From: JALOOE01 sp964423545
Lineage (GTDB): Bacteria; Chloroflexota; Anaerolineae; CG2-30-64-16
Direction: 5' to 3'
Assembly: GCA_964423545.1 (NCBI GenBank)
Contig: CAYRFV010000020.1
Coordinates: 1 to 33,988 of the forward strand
DNA length: 33,988 bases
Part shown: positions 6,161-15,672 of the stretch, in pieces
How the letters are laid out: every line of letters begins with the position of its first letter
Position numbering within the stretch: the first letter of the stretch is position 1
Notes under the pieces: model-generated
Told to the model about the DNA's origin: nothing
Database searches by the model: none
The model's input: only the letters and a program-made list of their open reading frames with translations
Position numbers and translations under genes: made by a program

Positions 6161-8467
6161 ATGTGCACACTTAAGCGTCACTGGGCAGCAGTGATCATCC
6201 TGGCCTCGTTCGTCGGGCTTGGTTTCATCTACAGCCTGGTTGTTCCCATCTTTGAGTCTCCCGATGAGCTCTATCACTATCCGTTTGTGGCTCATCTGGC
6301 GCAGGGCGGTGCGCTTCCGGTGCAGCGGGCCGATCAATGGATGATGTGGTTGCAGGAAGGCAGCCAGCCTCCCCTCTATTACGTACTGGCAGGGGCGCTC
6401 ACGAGCTGGCTGAAGGTGGATGACCTGCCAAGCATCTATCGCCTCAACCCGCATGCGCGCGTCGGTATTCCCCTGGCGCACGACAACAAGAATATCGTCG
6501 TCCATACGGAGCGCGAAGCGTGGCCGTGGACAGGCGCTGTCCTCGGCATTCACCTGGCGCGGCTGTTCTCGCTGCTGCTGGCGACGGGTACGCTCATCTG
6601 CACCTACCGGATCGCATGGGACGTGTTTCCTGGGACCCCGGTCTACGCCCTGGCTGCCTTGGGAATCAATGCGTTTATCCCGATGTTCATCCTGATCAGC
6701 GCCTCGGTCAACAATGATAACCTGGTGATCCTGCTCTCATCGCTGACGCTCCTGATGCTGGTTCGCGTGATCCAGCGCGGCGCTTCTCGGCGGTTCCTGT
6801 TTCTGATCGGCTGCGTGATCGGTCTGGCGTGTCTGTCCAAGCTGAGCGCCCTCGGCCTGGCGCCCCTGGCGGGCATGGCATTGCTGTTGCGCACCTTTCT
6901 CGCGCCGCCACGCTACTTCACATCGCCGGGGCAGAGGGCCGGTGCAATGGAAGCGCGCAGGGGTCCGCTGCGCAGCCGATTGCTGGCGTGGGTGGTCGAC
7001 TGTGTTGTGTTCTGTGTCCCCGTGGTGTTGATTGCCGGCTGGTGGTATGTGCGCAACTGGCAGCTCTATGGCGATCCGACGGGAATCAACGCCATGCTCG
7101 ACATCGTAGGGCGACGCCCGGTCGAACCGCATCTGGCGGAGCTCGCCGGCGAGTTCGAAGGGCTGCGCATCAACTTCTGGGGGCTGTTTGGCGTGGTGAA
7201 CGTCCTGCTGCGCCCAACCTGGGTCTATCGTGTGTTGGATTTCCTGACTGTGGGGATGGGGGTTGGCCTGATCGCCTGGTTGATCCAGCAGCGCCGCGCG
7301 CGCCGGCCGATCCCCTGGCCTGAGCTGCTGCTGCTGGGCGCCTGGTCGACGTTCGAATTCCTGGCCTTGATCCGTTGGACGTCAATGACCTACGCCTCGC
7401 AAGGACGCCTCCTCTTTCCGGCGATTTCTGCGATCTGCCTTTTCCTCGCCCTTGGACTAGTCGGATGGTGGCCGCCCCGGTGGCAGCGTACAGTTGCCGG
7501 CGCATTGGTCGCCGGGTTTTTCGCGCTCGCAGTTACGGCGCCTTTCACGTCGATCAAGCCGGCATATGCCCGGCCCGCTTTGATCGCGGAGGCGGACATC
7601 CCGTCAACGGCGCGGGCCATCCAGGTGACTTACGGCAGCGTAGCACGCCTGTTGGCGTACGAAGTGGGTGAGCGCGTTGTGCGACCGGGCGACTACTTGC
7701 CCGTGACGCTCTACTGGCAGGCGTTGGAGCCAACCGCCGAAGATCTCAGCATCTTTCTGCAGCTGATTGCAGGCAAGGATGTTGTGTTGGGGCAGGTCGA
7801 CAGCTATCCGGGCGGCGGCGCTTACCCGACCTCCCTGTGGTCGCCGGGTCAGGTGATTCGCGACGAATATCAGGTGCCGGTCCGTGTTGCGCCCGCCGAG
7901 CCAGTGGCTGCCCAGCTTCAGGCCGGGCTCTATGACTACGAGACGGGACTGCGCCTGCCCGCCGTCGACCCGCAAGGCCGGATCGTGAATCCAGTCGTGC
8001 TGACCCGGGTCAAGATCGCGGTCCCGACGCAGCCGGCCAAACCAGCGCATATCGTCGATGCCAACCTGGACAACGCAGTGCGGCTCGTCGGGTATGATCT
8101 GCCCGCAGACCGGGCGCCCGCTGGCTCAGAGGCGCCGCTGACTCTCCACTGGCAGGTTTCGCGGCCGTTGGGCCGCGACTACACTGTCTTCGTGCACCTG
8201 CTGGATGATGACGACGTGCTGAGGGGACAAGGGGATGGGCCGCCGCTGGCGAACGCCTACCCGACCTCCTTTTGGTCCGCCGGGGAAACGCTGGCTGATC
8301 CGCACCGCTTGCGGGTGTTTCCCGACACCCAGCCGGGGCGCTACCGGCTGTTCGTCGGGTTCTATGATCCGGCCACTGGCCAACGGCTGCCCGTCCTGGA
8401 TGGTGAAGGCAACGTCCAGGGCGATCGGGTGTTGCTCTCGGCCTTCGAGGTCCCGGCGCCGCAGTAG
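6161..8467 (+). CDS. Polytopic membrane protein, DUF2142/GT39-like, with two C-terminal beta modules
   Basis: A 768-residue protein. The first transmembrane helix (about 8-30) is followed by ESPDELYH (32-39), whose acidic pair resembles the first-loop catalytic site of GT-C glycosyltransferases and the DUF2142 family. About ten further hydrophobic segments run to roughly residue 470. The remaining third is soluble and holds two copies of one beta-rich module, from about 494 and 640, each with an L-x-Y/GY-[DE] opening, an LxWQ strand, a YPTS-W-SPG/SAG segment and an LYD/FYD...RLP ending. The module recurs in the gene at 8484. Probable role: transfer of a sugar from a lipid-phosphate donor outside the membrane. 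The gene is on + alone, and no Shine-Dalgarno precedes its ATG. Acceptor unknown. Confidence 0.7.
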   Translation: MCTLKRHWAAVIILASFVGLGFIYSLVVPIFESPDELYHYPFVAHLAQGGALPVQRADQWMMWLQEGSQPPLYYVLAGALTSWLKVDDLPSIYRLNPHARVGIPLAHDNKNIVVHTEREAWPWTGAVLGIHLARLFSLLLATGTLICTYRIAWDVFPGTPVYALAALGINAFIPMFILISASVNNDNLVILLSSLTLLMLVRVIQRGASRRFLFLIGCVIGLACLSKLSALGLAPLAGMALLLRTFLAPPRYFTSPGQRAGAMEARRGPLRSRLLAWVVDCVVFCVPVVLIAGWWYVRNWQLYGDPTGINAMLDIVGRRPVEPHLAELAGEFEGLRINFWGLFGVVNVLLRPTWVYRVLDFLTVGMGVGLIAWLIQQRRARRPIPWPELLLLGAWSTFEFLALIRWTSMTYASQGRLLFPAISAICLFLALGLVGWWPPRWQRTVAGALVAGFFALAVTAPFTSIKPAYARPALIAEADIPSTARAIQVTYGSVARLLAYEVGERVVRPGDYLPVTLYWQALEPTAEDLSIFLQLIAGKDVVLGQVDSYPGGGAYPTSLWSPGQVIRDEYQVPVRVAPAEPVAAQLQAGLYDYETGLRLPAVDPQGRIVNPVVLTRVKIAVPTQPAKPAHIVDANLDNAVRLVGYDLPADRAPAGSEAPLTLHWQVSRPLGRDYTVFVHLLDDDDVLRGQGDGPPLANAYPTSFWSAGETLADPHRLRVFPDTQPGRYRLFVGFYDPATGQRLPVLDGEGNVQGDRVLLSAFEVPAPQ

Positions 8468-8483
8468 CGGTCTTCCCCGCAGC

Positions 8484-10493
8484 TTAGGGGCCCGGCAGAA
8501 TCACGGTGGTTGCGTCGCTGCCCTGCAGGGCGCCCGAAAGGCCGGTGATCGGCAGCTTCTCCAGGGTTTCGGCGTCATACATCTGGAGCGCCAGGCGGGT
8601 CACGTTGCTGTGCTGCGCCGGCGGGATCTCCGTGTACTCCACAATGGTCGATCCGGCGGGCCAGGCCGCCGTTGGCAGTGCGCTATTGTAAGGCTCTCGC
8701 TCCGTAATCGCGAGTGTTTCACCGTTCTCCGCAATCAGCCGCAGGATGTACTTGTAGCGACGACTGATCTGGCTCGCCGGTTGCCAATACAAAGTCACGG
8801 GGATCGCACTGCCGGGTGTCAGCGGCTGCTCGAGATCGTACCCGATCAGGCGCACCTGTCCGCCGAAAACGACATCCAGGCGTTGCTGGATCGCCGGGGG
8901 GGGCTGCGCTCGCACCGGCGATTGGGACAGCAGCAAGTCCACGTCGAGCGCGGCTCGTGTGCTTTCGAAGGCCTGGTGTTCCGCCCGAAACAGATGCTCC
9001 AGCAGCCACCGGTCGTCGGGCCCCGGCCTGTCTGAACGGACGAACCAGATGCGGCGGTAGTTCTGAGGCAGCTGCGCCAACTCTGCAGCGCTCTCTTCCC
9101 ACGACGCGAGAAGCATAGGTAGGCCGCGCCAAAGCAGTTGCCGGTTCGCGTGCTCACTGTGCTCCAATGCGGTGACAGGAAGATAGTAGCGATAGAGGCG
9201 CTGCCAGGAGATCGGCTTTGTCAGCAGCAGGTCGCCCGGCAGGAGCCGCTCCTGTAAATAACGGCCCATGCCGTCCAGGTCGCCGCCGCCGTGGCGGGGA
9301 TTGAGGTGATAGTCTGCCGTGCCGTAGGCGGCGCCGGCCACGAGCACAACTGCAGCCAGGCCCCCGGCCCATCGTCTTGTCTGCCACAACCAGGCCACGC
9401 CGCCGCCGACAAGCATCAGGAAGAAGCCGCTGATCATGCTCATGTGCCGTGCGGTCATGTAGGCGGGCCGGAATACGCTGATGGCGAGCAAGAGCAAGGG
9501 TGGCGTGAGCACGAGCGCCGGCAACAGCCAACTGCGCCACGGCCGAGAAACGCGGCCGTGGCGCAGCCCGTAGGCCGCACCCAGCATCGCCAAGGCGCCA
9601 CAGAACAGATCGAACCCCCAAACCTGCCCGATATCCACGTTGGGGCCCATACTGAAGGCGTTCAGCAGATCGGTCGCCAGCACGCGCGGCGAGATCTGCG
9701 TCCAGTTCACGCCCATGGCCGGATCGCGCAACCAGAGCGACACCACGAGAGCGCCGGGAATGAGCGCGAGAGCCAGCAGGATCGTCGCCGCGGCTGCAGC
9801 CCGGCGCGTGCTGCTGCGCCGAAGGGCCTGGATGGCCACCGCGGCATGCACCGGCAAGATCAGCACGGCAAAGTAGTGCGTGGTCAGCAGCAGAGCCAAC
9901 AGGGAGACATATCCCGCCAGCGCAAGCCGTTTTTCCGACCGGAGAACCGCGTCAGCCCAGCGCAGGAGCAGGTGGGTGCTCAGCAGCGCCAGCAGTGCAA
10001 CCTGCGCGTACATCCTTACTTCATGGCCGAACCAGAGATAGAAGGGATTGAGAGCAACAAGCAGACTGACCCACAGCGGCGCGGAATCAGGCAAGGCTCG
10101 AACGCGAGCCAGACGCCTGGTCAGCCCCCATGCTGCTGGCGCCAGCAGCGTGGCCGCCATCACTGCCGGAAAGCGGAGGGCAAACTCGCTGATTCCTGCG
10201 GCGCGCAGCATCAGCCCGAGGAAGACGAAATAGGCGAACGGATGCTGATCGGTGGTGGCGACGGTGCGGATGCCGTCCCCCAGGGGCAGTGCGCCCGCGA
10301 TCAGCGCCGGCCAGGACGATTCTGCGCGCTGCAGGCTGAAGGACTCATCGAGCCACAGGTTCTGGGCGTCCAGGCCCCAGACGAGTCGTACAAACGCCAG
10401 CAGCGTCAACAGCAGCAGGAGCCATCGTGCGCCACGAGGGCGTTTGGCCGGCGAGCGGTTCGTTGTGGCTCCATCTGCCATGGCGGAGTTCAT
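8484..10493 (-). CDS. GT39-family (ArnT/PMT-like) membrane glycosyltransferase
   Basis: A 669-residue membrane protein, ending 16 bp from the convergent gene at 6161-8467. A short cytoplasmic N-terminus precedes the first helix (about 23-40) and the GT-C loop motif LWLDESFS (D49, E50); HPFAYF (84-89) is the second family signature. About a dozen hydrophobic segments continue to roughly residue 410. The C-terminal 120 residues (from about 547) form a single beta module opening RLIGYDL, related to the two modules of the protein at 6161. It begins 3 bp after the stop of the YfhO-like gene, without a clear ribosome site, so it is probably translated by coupling; M5 (10481) is an alternative start. 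The donor would be a polyprenyl-phosphate sugar by family analogy. Confidence 0.78.
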   Translation of the reverse strand: MNSAMADGATTNRSPAKRPRGARWLLLLLTLLAFVRLVWGLDAQNLWLDESFSLQRAESSWPALIAGALPLGDGIRTVATTDQHPFAYFVFLGLMLRAAGISEFALRFPAVMAATLLAPAAWGLTRRLARVRALPDSAPLWVSLLVALNPFYLWFGHEVRMYAQVALLALLSTHLLLRWADAVLRSEKRLALAGYVSLLALLLTTHYFAVLILPVHAAVAIQALRRSSTRRAAAAATILLALALIPGALVVSLWLRDPAMGVNWTQISPRVLATDLLNAFSMGPNVDIGQVWGFDLFCGALAMLGAAYGLRHGRVSRPWRSWLLPALVLTPPLLLLAISVFRPAYMTARHMSMISGFFLMLVGGGVAWLWQTRRWAGGLAAVVLVAGAAYGTADYHLNPRHGGGDLDGMGRYLQERLLPGDLLLTKPISWQRLYRYYLPVTALEHSEHANRQLLWRGLPMLLASWEESAAELAQLPQNYRRIWFVRSDRPGPDDRWLLEHLFRAEHQAFESTRAALDVDLLLSQSPVRAQPPPAIQQRLDVVFGGQVRLIGYDLEQPLTPGSAIPVTLYWQPASQISRRYKYILRLIAENGETLAITEREPYNSALPTAAWPAGSTIVEYTEIPPAQHSNVTRLALQMYDAETLEKLPITGLSGALQGSDATTVILPGP

Positions 10494-10496
10494 GTT

Positions 10497-12791
10497 TCAG
10501 AGCTTGCGAGAGCGCAAGATAACGAGGCCCGCGATCACCAGCACGACCGTGATCAGCGAAACCGCTGCGCCGACCGACACAGTGGCCGGTTGGAAGGCGA
10601 AGCTCACCTCGTGGCGGCCGGGAGGCAGCGCGATGGATCGCAGGAGCGAGTTGGCGATCATGATGGAGGCCGGTGCGCCATCCACCGCCGCCTTCCAGCC
10701 GGGATAAACCAGCTCGCTCAGCACCAGGATGCAGGGCTGCTGCGTCGTTACAGCCAGCTCCAGCCGTTCCGGCGAACGCGAGCGCCATGTGACTTCACCG
10801 CCGCAGTCGTCCACCGCGCCAAAGCCCGGCGGCGTGGCCGGCAGCACGACCTGCCGGGCCACATCGAATCCGGGCGCCGCCAGCTGTTCGAGCGCTCGCT
10901 CGCGGTCCGGCTCGGCTACAATTTGACCCGCCAGCCATGCGCGCGGTCCGGTCTCCTTCAGCCGATACAGATAGGCCGGCTTATCGTCGCGACCTGGCGC
11001 CTCGGCCAGGCGCTCGGCCGGCGCATCCAGCTCCTGAAGCCACGAAAAGACATAGCGCACATTCAACAGGCGCCAGGCGCGCGGCAGCGGCACGCGCCTC
11101 AGCCATTCGTCGTAGTCCTTCAGCCTGAGCGGGCTGGCGCCCTGGATATCCTCCAGGTCGTACAGCAGGCCGTAGTTCCTGGGCATCACATTATCGTTGG
11201 CCGTGCGGAATAGCTCGCGGTCGGCCAGGGGTTGCGCTGCCAACGCGCGCTGCGGCTGGAGGTTCACCTGATCGAGGGGGGCGGCGTGGCGCCCGGCGGT
11301 CAGGGTGAACAGATCGAGCACGAGGAACGCCAACAGCAGCACCGGCCGCCGGGCCAGCAGTGCGACGAAGGCCAACCCCAGGGACAGCGCCAACAGCAGC
11401 GCCGCGCTCGTAAAGCCCCAGAGCGCGTCCCGGCCGGCCTGGTAGCCGACAAAGAAGGCCAGCGCCAGGATCAAGGCAGCCAACGTCCCGGCGCCGTAGA
11501 CCGCGGCCAGCTTGCCGTCAGGGCCCGCCGCGAAAGCCGTGCGGCGGTCGCCGGCCTGGGGCGGCCCGGACGCCGACCCTTCACGGGCCGCCGACCAGGA
11601 GCGATCCAGCCACGCGATGCCGTAGCCGGACAACACGGCCACCGCGAACACCATCCAGACCACGACGCGCTCCTGGCCGCGGAACAGGCCCCAGCCGGGC
11701 GCCAGGAGATAGAGCGCCTGGTAGAGCGCCATGAACTTGCCGAAGGCCAGAAGGAGTCCGGCCAGCAGCGCCCAGCCGAAGAAGCCGATCGTGCGCCGCG
11801 CGTCGTGCGGCTGGCTCGGATCCCGGCGCGCGACAACCAACGCAAAACCGGCCAGCCCGAGCGGGATCAGCCCCATGTAGAGCGCCGGGAACTGTCCGCC
11901 CACCGCGGGCAGGATGATCTGCATGAGGTCGTAGGGCAGGAACCCGCTGCCTGCTTCGCTGAAACCCAGGCCGGTTCGGGTGGACAGGCGCACGAATTCG
12001 AGTGACGGCAGCAGTTGCACCGCGGCCACGCCGGCAGCCGCACCGGCGAACAGCGCCAGCAGGCCGGCGACCCGCATCCAGCACTGCCATCTGCGCTGCG
12101 TCCTCTCACCGCTCTGCGGCCAGAAACGGAAGAGCCCGTAGGCCAGGGAAGCGTACATCACCAGCAACGCAGACTGCGGATGGCCGGCAAGGGCGGCCAC
12201 GCCCAGCAAGAGCCCTGCAGCCAGCGTCCAGCGGACGGCGCCCCGCGCCCGATTGCTCTGCCAACGCTCGCCCGCACCATCGAGAGCCAGTAGGATCAGC
12301 GGCAGCCAGACCTGAGTCTCCAGGATGGCCAGCTGCAGCGGCGGATAGCTGGTCAGATACCCGCTGAAGGTGAAGGCCACCGCTGCGGTCAGTCCGCCGA
12401 ACCGGCTGTGCGTCAGGCGGCGGGTGAACAGGTAGGTGAACAGGGCTGCCAGCATGAAATGGCCGATCGCTTCCAGCTCCAGCACATGATAGGAGAAGGG
12501 CCGGATCGCCGTCAACGCAAGGGTCAGCAGGCTAGGCGGGTAGAACACGGCCGACTGGATGTCGGCGACGAACGGATGGCCGGAGAAAGTGTAGGGATTC
12601 CACAGCGGGAGCTGCCCGGCGTGCAGCCGCCCGGCCTCGTAACGGCCGAAGGCATAGAACTGGTCCAAGAAATCGCCGGGCACGAACGCCAGCCGGTCGA
12701 CGGCCACCGGCGTCAGGAGGCGCCAGAAGTAGAGCAGGCACAGGGCGATCAGGATGAGTGCGTCGATGAGGTGGGTGGTGTAGCGCCTCAT
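10497..12791 (-). CDS. YfhO-like polytopic membrane protein
   Basis: 764 residues with 12 or more hydrophobic segments. The extracytoplasmic first loop reads VPGDFLDQFYAFGRYEAG (37-54) and then LPLWNPYTFSGHPF (61-74), the hallmark of the YfhO group of GT-C-fold membrane proteins. The soluble C-terminus has the family ending SELVYPGW-A-VDG, then an AN-LLR-I-LPPGRHEV-F segment, before a last transmembrane helix. YfhO-type proteins help glycosylate lipoteichoic acid or other surface polymers in Firmicutes; a surface-glycan role here is inferred. Start ATG 12791 has GGAGGGG 7 nt before it. It lies 60 bp after the GT4 gene and 3 bp before the GT39 gene, in the operon starting at 15376. Confidence 0.78.
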   Translation of the reverse strand: MRRYTTHLIDALILIALCLLYFWRLLTPVAVDRLAFVPGDFLDQFYAFGRYEAGRLHAGQLPLWNPYTFSGHPFVADIQSAVFYPPSLLTLALTAIRPFSYHVLELEAIGHFMLAALFTYLFTRRLTHSRFGGLTAAVAFTFSGYLTSYPPLQLAILETQVWLPLILLALDGAGERWQSNRARGAVRWTLAAGLLLGVAALAGHPQSALLVMYASLAYGLFRFWPQSGERTQRRWQCWMRVAGLLALFAGAAAGVAAVQLLPSLEFVRLSTRTGLGFSEAGSGFLPYDLMQIILPAVGGQFPALYMGLIPLGLAGFALVVARRDPSQPHDARRTIGFFGWALLAGLLLAFGKFMALYQALYLLAPGWGLFRGQERVVVWMVFAVAVLSGYGIAWLDRSWSAAREGSASGPPQAGDRRTAFAAGPDGKLAAVYGAGTLAALILALAFFVGYQAGRDALWGFTSAALLLALSLGLAFVALLARRPVLLLAFLVLDLFTLTAGRHAAPLDQVNLQPQRALAAQPLADRELFRTANDNVMPRNYGLLYDLEDIQGASPLRLKDYDEWLRRVPLPRAWRLLNVRYVFSWLQELDAPAERLAEAPGRDDKPAYLYRLKETGPRAWLAGQIVAEPDRERALEQLAAPGFDVARQVVLPATPPGFGAVDDCGGEVTWRSRSPERLELAVTTQQPCILVLSELVYPGWKAAVDGAPASIMIANSLLRSIALPPGRHEVSFAFQPATVSVGAAVSLITVVLVIAGLVILRSRKL

Positions 12792-12851
12792 GCTGTCACC
12801 CCTCCGAGTGTTCCAACGCTCGAAGCGTCTGCGCGTTGGGAGCCGCGGCGC

Positions 12852-14096
12852 TCATGAGCGTGCACCGGCATAGAGCGCCTCCAGCCGTGCCACATGCTCG
12901 TCGAGCGAAAGAGGCGGCCGGATGCCGCCGCGCAGTCTCATGCGCAGATCGGGATCGCACATGCGGCGCAGTGCATCTTCCCAGGCATCCACATCGCCGG
13001 GCGCCGCGCTCAACCCATCGACCCCATCTCGCACCACCTCGGCCAGCGCGCCGAGCGTGGAGGCAACCACCGGACGGCCCGCAGCAAACGCTTCATGGAC
13101 GATCAGCGAGAAGGCCTCGTACCACAGTGATGGAACGGCGATCGCGTCGACCTGGCCCAGCATCTCCCATACGCGAGCATGGCTCAGCGCACCGTGAAAG
13201 CGGACGCCCGGCCCTGCGGCTGCGCGCAGGCTCGAGACATAGCCTGGATCGACACCTTCGTCACCCGCAATCCACAGCTCGGCGCCGACCGGGAGGCGGT
13301 TGAACGCTTCGATCAACACGTGGACGCCCTTCTGCCACGTCAGGCCGCCGATATACGCAACCCGAACTGCATTCCCGCGATCAGCGGGATCGGGTGGCCC
13401 GGACACGGATGCAGGCCGCTCGATCCCGTGCGGCAAGACATCCACGGGCGCATGGCACACCCCGTGCGCCGCATGCCAGCTCTTGACGAATTCGGTCGGC
13501 GCGATGATGAGCGCTGCACGGCTCAGGCCGCGGCGCAAGCGTCGCGCGCGCAGGGCGAGGAGGGGCGACAGCACCGGCGCGGCCGGTCGCAGCGCATCGA
13601 CGCCGCCGCGCGCGAGCGCGCAGCGCGAGCAGTTCAACCAGTCGCGTCGCGGCCCCTCGCAGAGGCTCTGATCGTAGTTCGTGATCAACTGCGCGTTGGC
13701 GCAGCTCCACCAGTAGTCGTGGAGCGTGATCACCGTCGGGATGCGCTGCCGGTGGAGCGTATCCAGCAGTGCCGCCGGCAGCCCCATCAGATGCTGAACG
13801 TGCACCAGGTCAGGGCGGGCTTCGGCCAGGACGCGCTCAAACGCTCGTGCGATCGGTGCGTCACCGAAAGTGGCCAGGAATCGACGCGTGGGGCTCAGAA
13901 CACCGGTTGCCGCCGCCCATACCTGCACGCCTGCATCGTCCCGGCGCTCCAGGCCTGCAACCGCCGCGCTGCGCCGGTGAAAGACGTCCACCCGGTGGCC
14001 GCGTCGCACCAGGGTCGCGGCAATGCTCTGGGTGTACCGCTCGACGCCGCCGACCGTGTCCGGCCCGTACTGGTGAACGAGATTCAGGATGCGCAC
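12852..14096 (-). CDS. GT4-family glycosyltransferase
   Basis: From a GTG start at 14096 the product has 414 residues and begins MRILNLVHQYGPDTVGGVERY, a standard GT-B N-terminal domain with the glycine-rich acceptor loop. Longer upstream readings give an Arg/Gly-rich low-complexity leader that duplicates another frame of the upstream gene and are rejected; GAAGG lies 9 nt before the GTG. The donor domain shows YIGGLTWQKG, then E327...E335 in EAFSLIVHE, the EX7E motif of retaining GT4 enzymes. A CxNC-like cluster (NCSRCAL) lies mid-protein. It overlaps the preceding GT4 gene by 13 bp. Nucleotide-sugar donor and acceptor cannot be read from sequence. Confidence 0.88.
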   Translation of the reverse strand: MRILNLVHQYGPDTVGGVERYTQSIAATLVRRGHRVDVFHRRSAAVAGLERRDDAGVQVWAAATGVLSPTRRFLATFGDAPIARAFERVLAEARPDLVHVQHLMGLPAALLDTLHRQRIPTVITLHDYWWSCANAQLITNYDQSLCEGPRRDWLNCSRCALARGGVDALRPAAPVLSPLLALRARRLRRGLSRAALIIAPTEFVKSWHAAHGVCHAPVDVLPHGIERPASVSGPPDPADRGNAVRVAYIGGLTWQKGVHVLIEAFNRLPVGAELWIAGDEGVDPGYVSSLRAAAGPGVRFHGALSHARVWEMLGQVDAIAVPSLWYEAFSLIVHEAFAAGRPVVASTLGALAEVVRDGVDGLSAAPGDVDAWEDALRRMCDPDLRMRLRGGIRPPLSLDEHVARLEALYAGARS

Positions 14097-15376
14097 GATT
14101 CGCAGCCTTCGGCCAGTCCGAGGTAGAGACCGCGCGCCAGGGCGTACTTGCGATCCCACGTGTGGCTCTCGTAGACCTTGCGCTCGCCATGGCATCCCAT
14201 CACCAGACGCCGATGGGGATCTGCCAGCAGCTCGGACAACGCCTGGGCGAGCGCCGGCACGTCGCCGAACGCCACGAGGAGCCCGTCCTGCCCGTGCTCG
14301 ACCAGATCGGACACGCCCCAGGCGCGCGCCGCGACCACCGGCTTGCGGTTGAGCCAAGCTTCCAGGTAGGCGATGCCGAACGAGTCGGTGCGCGAGGGCA
14401 TGGCGAACAGAGCCGCGGCGGCGAGCAGGTCGCGCTTCGTCGCATCATCCACCGGACCCAGGACGCGCAGCCGGCTGCGGTCCGCCTCGGGCAACCGGGC
14501 CAGATATCGCCGGAACGGTTCGGTGACCGTGCCGGCCAGCGCCAGATCGACCGACTGCTCTCCGTCCCGCCAGAGGCGGCGCACCGCCTCCACCAAGTGC
14601 ACAGTGCCCTTGTCGTAGGTCATGGCCGACAGTGACACGATCAGATGTCCCGCGATCCCGTGCCGGCCGCGAAAGCGCGCGCCGTCGCCGCCCAGCGCAT
14701 CGGCCGGCGTGACGCCCGGACCGCAGATCGGAAGACGCGCAACGGGGATGCCCGCGGCCGCATAGTAAGCCTGCTCGGCGGCCGTCTGCATGGCGGCCGC
14801 GCTGCTCTCGCGCACGATGGCGACCTGGTGGCGCATGGTATAAAAGCGGCTCAGCGCATCGGCGCCTGGGCGCGAGCCGGCGCCCAGGTGCGTGAGGGGG
14901 TAAGCCACGAACGGGATCCCGCGCCGCTGCGCGAAGCGCAGGCCCGCGGCCAGCAGCGGCTCATAGCAGATCGTCATGCCCGCCACGAGGTCGAACGGCT
15001 CGGTCGAGGCGTCGAACCAGCGCCAGAGGTCGGGAACGCGGGGCGTGAGCCGCGCCAGCCGCTGGCTGGCCGGCAGCGGCGCCACGCGCGACTGCGACAG
15101 CAGCCACAACAGACGGCGCACGCCCGCGTAGCTCACGCCGGCCAGGGGCAGATGGCGCACCGGAAAGCGCAGGATGCGGACGCCGCCATGGTCTTCAGCT
15201 GGCTGCGCCACGCGGCGCCGGTTTGGATCCCAGAACAACTCGAAGTCCAGGGCGTCCGTCGTGGCCACCGTGACGGCGTGACCTTCCGCGGCCAGCCGCT
15301 CGGAAATCACGCCGAGGTGGTGCTCCGCGCCGCCGACCGCGGGCCAGTAGCGTTGGATGATATGCAGGATGCGCAT
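14084..15376 (-). CDS. GT4-family glycosyltransferase
   Basis: A 430-residue GT-B fold enzyme starting MRILHIIQRYWPAVGGAEHHL. The donor domain has LSAMTYDKGTVHLVEA and then DSFGIAYLE, in which the first glutamate of EX7E is aspartate (D331...E339), a common variant. It is the first gene of the operon 15376-8484; a good promoter lies 40 bp upstream, but no Shine-Dalgarno is visible before ATG 15376. Its last 13 bases overlap the GTG of the next glycosyltransferase. Probable role is adding one sugar at the cytoplasmic face during assembly of a surface glycan; specificity unknown. Confidence 0.88.
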   Translation of the reverse strand: MRILHIIQRYWPAVGGAEHHLGVISERLAAEGHAVTVATTDALDFELFWDPNRRRVAQPAEDHGGVRILRFPVRHLPLAGVSYAGVRRLLWLLSQSRVAPLPASQRLARLTPRVPDLWRWFDASTEPFDLVAGMTICYEPLLAAGLRFAQRRGIPFVAYPLTHLGAGSRPGADALSRFYTMRHQVAIVRESSAAAMQTAAEQAYYAAAGIPVARLPICGPGVTPADALGGDGARFRGRHGIAGHLIVSLSAMTYDKGTVHLVEAVRRLWRDGEQSVDLALAGTVTEPFRRYLARLPEADRSRLRVLGPVDDATKRDLLAAAALFAMPSRTDSFGIAYLEAWLNRKPVVAARAWGVSDLVEHGQDGLLVAFGDVPALAQALSELLADPHRRLVMGCHGERKVYESHTWDRKYALARGLYLGLAEGCESCAS

Positions 15377-15415
15377 GAGCAGACCGATGCCAGGCGTGGA
15401 TCAAGCCCGGCACCG

Positions 15416-15444
15416 AGTATAGCACGAGGAGGGGCGTTCGGCAA
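15416..15444 (-). promoter_or_regulatory. Promoter of the GT4-GT4-YfhO-GT39 operon
   Basis: Read on -: TTGCCG (15439-15444), 17-bp spacer ending in TGC, then TATACT (15416-15421), so it has both a -35 and an extended -10. ATG 15376 is 39 bp beyond the -10. The surrounding 40 bp resemble the element at 17709-17749. Confidence 0.68.
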
Positions 15445-15672
15445 TTGTTGGAGGGACGTATGGAGACAGGCTTATCGTGCGTTCTCTATCCGATGGCGAC
15501 GCAAGGACCCCACCTGTGGACCGCGATCTGGCACGGACCTCGACTTGCGCCGGGCCAGGCTGAGGCTTGCAGGAGCGTCGCACCGCCTGGGGGATAGCGC
15601 AAAAGTGTCGAGAGACGGTAAGGGCGGCGCCTGCCCGCATGTGACAGCCGGCTGCGTATGACGCTGTCCATG
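15445..15672. other. Non-coding stretch downstream of the first FG-GAP gene
   Basis: Between the stop of the FG-GAP gene (15673) and the promoter at 15416-15444. I see no supported gene and no clear terminator; a weak GGGCAGGCGCCGCCC palindrome near 15625-15640 lacks a T-run. Confidence 0.4.

Noticed and set aside
9291..11213. Very long open frame on + opposite the GT39 and YfhO-like genes
   Set aside because: Product is Gln/Arg/His-rich without hydrophobic or known motifs, as expected of the complement of a GC-rich membrane-protein gene; the - strand genes have clear family motifs.
14097..14357. N-terminal extension of the GT4 protein at 12852
   Set aside because: It is Arg/Gly/Ala-rich low complexity, overlaps another gene in a different frame, and a GTG with a ribosome site gives the family start.
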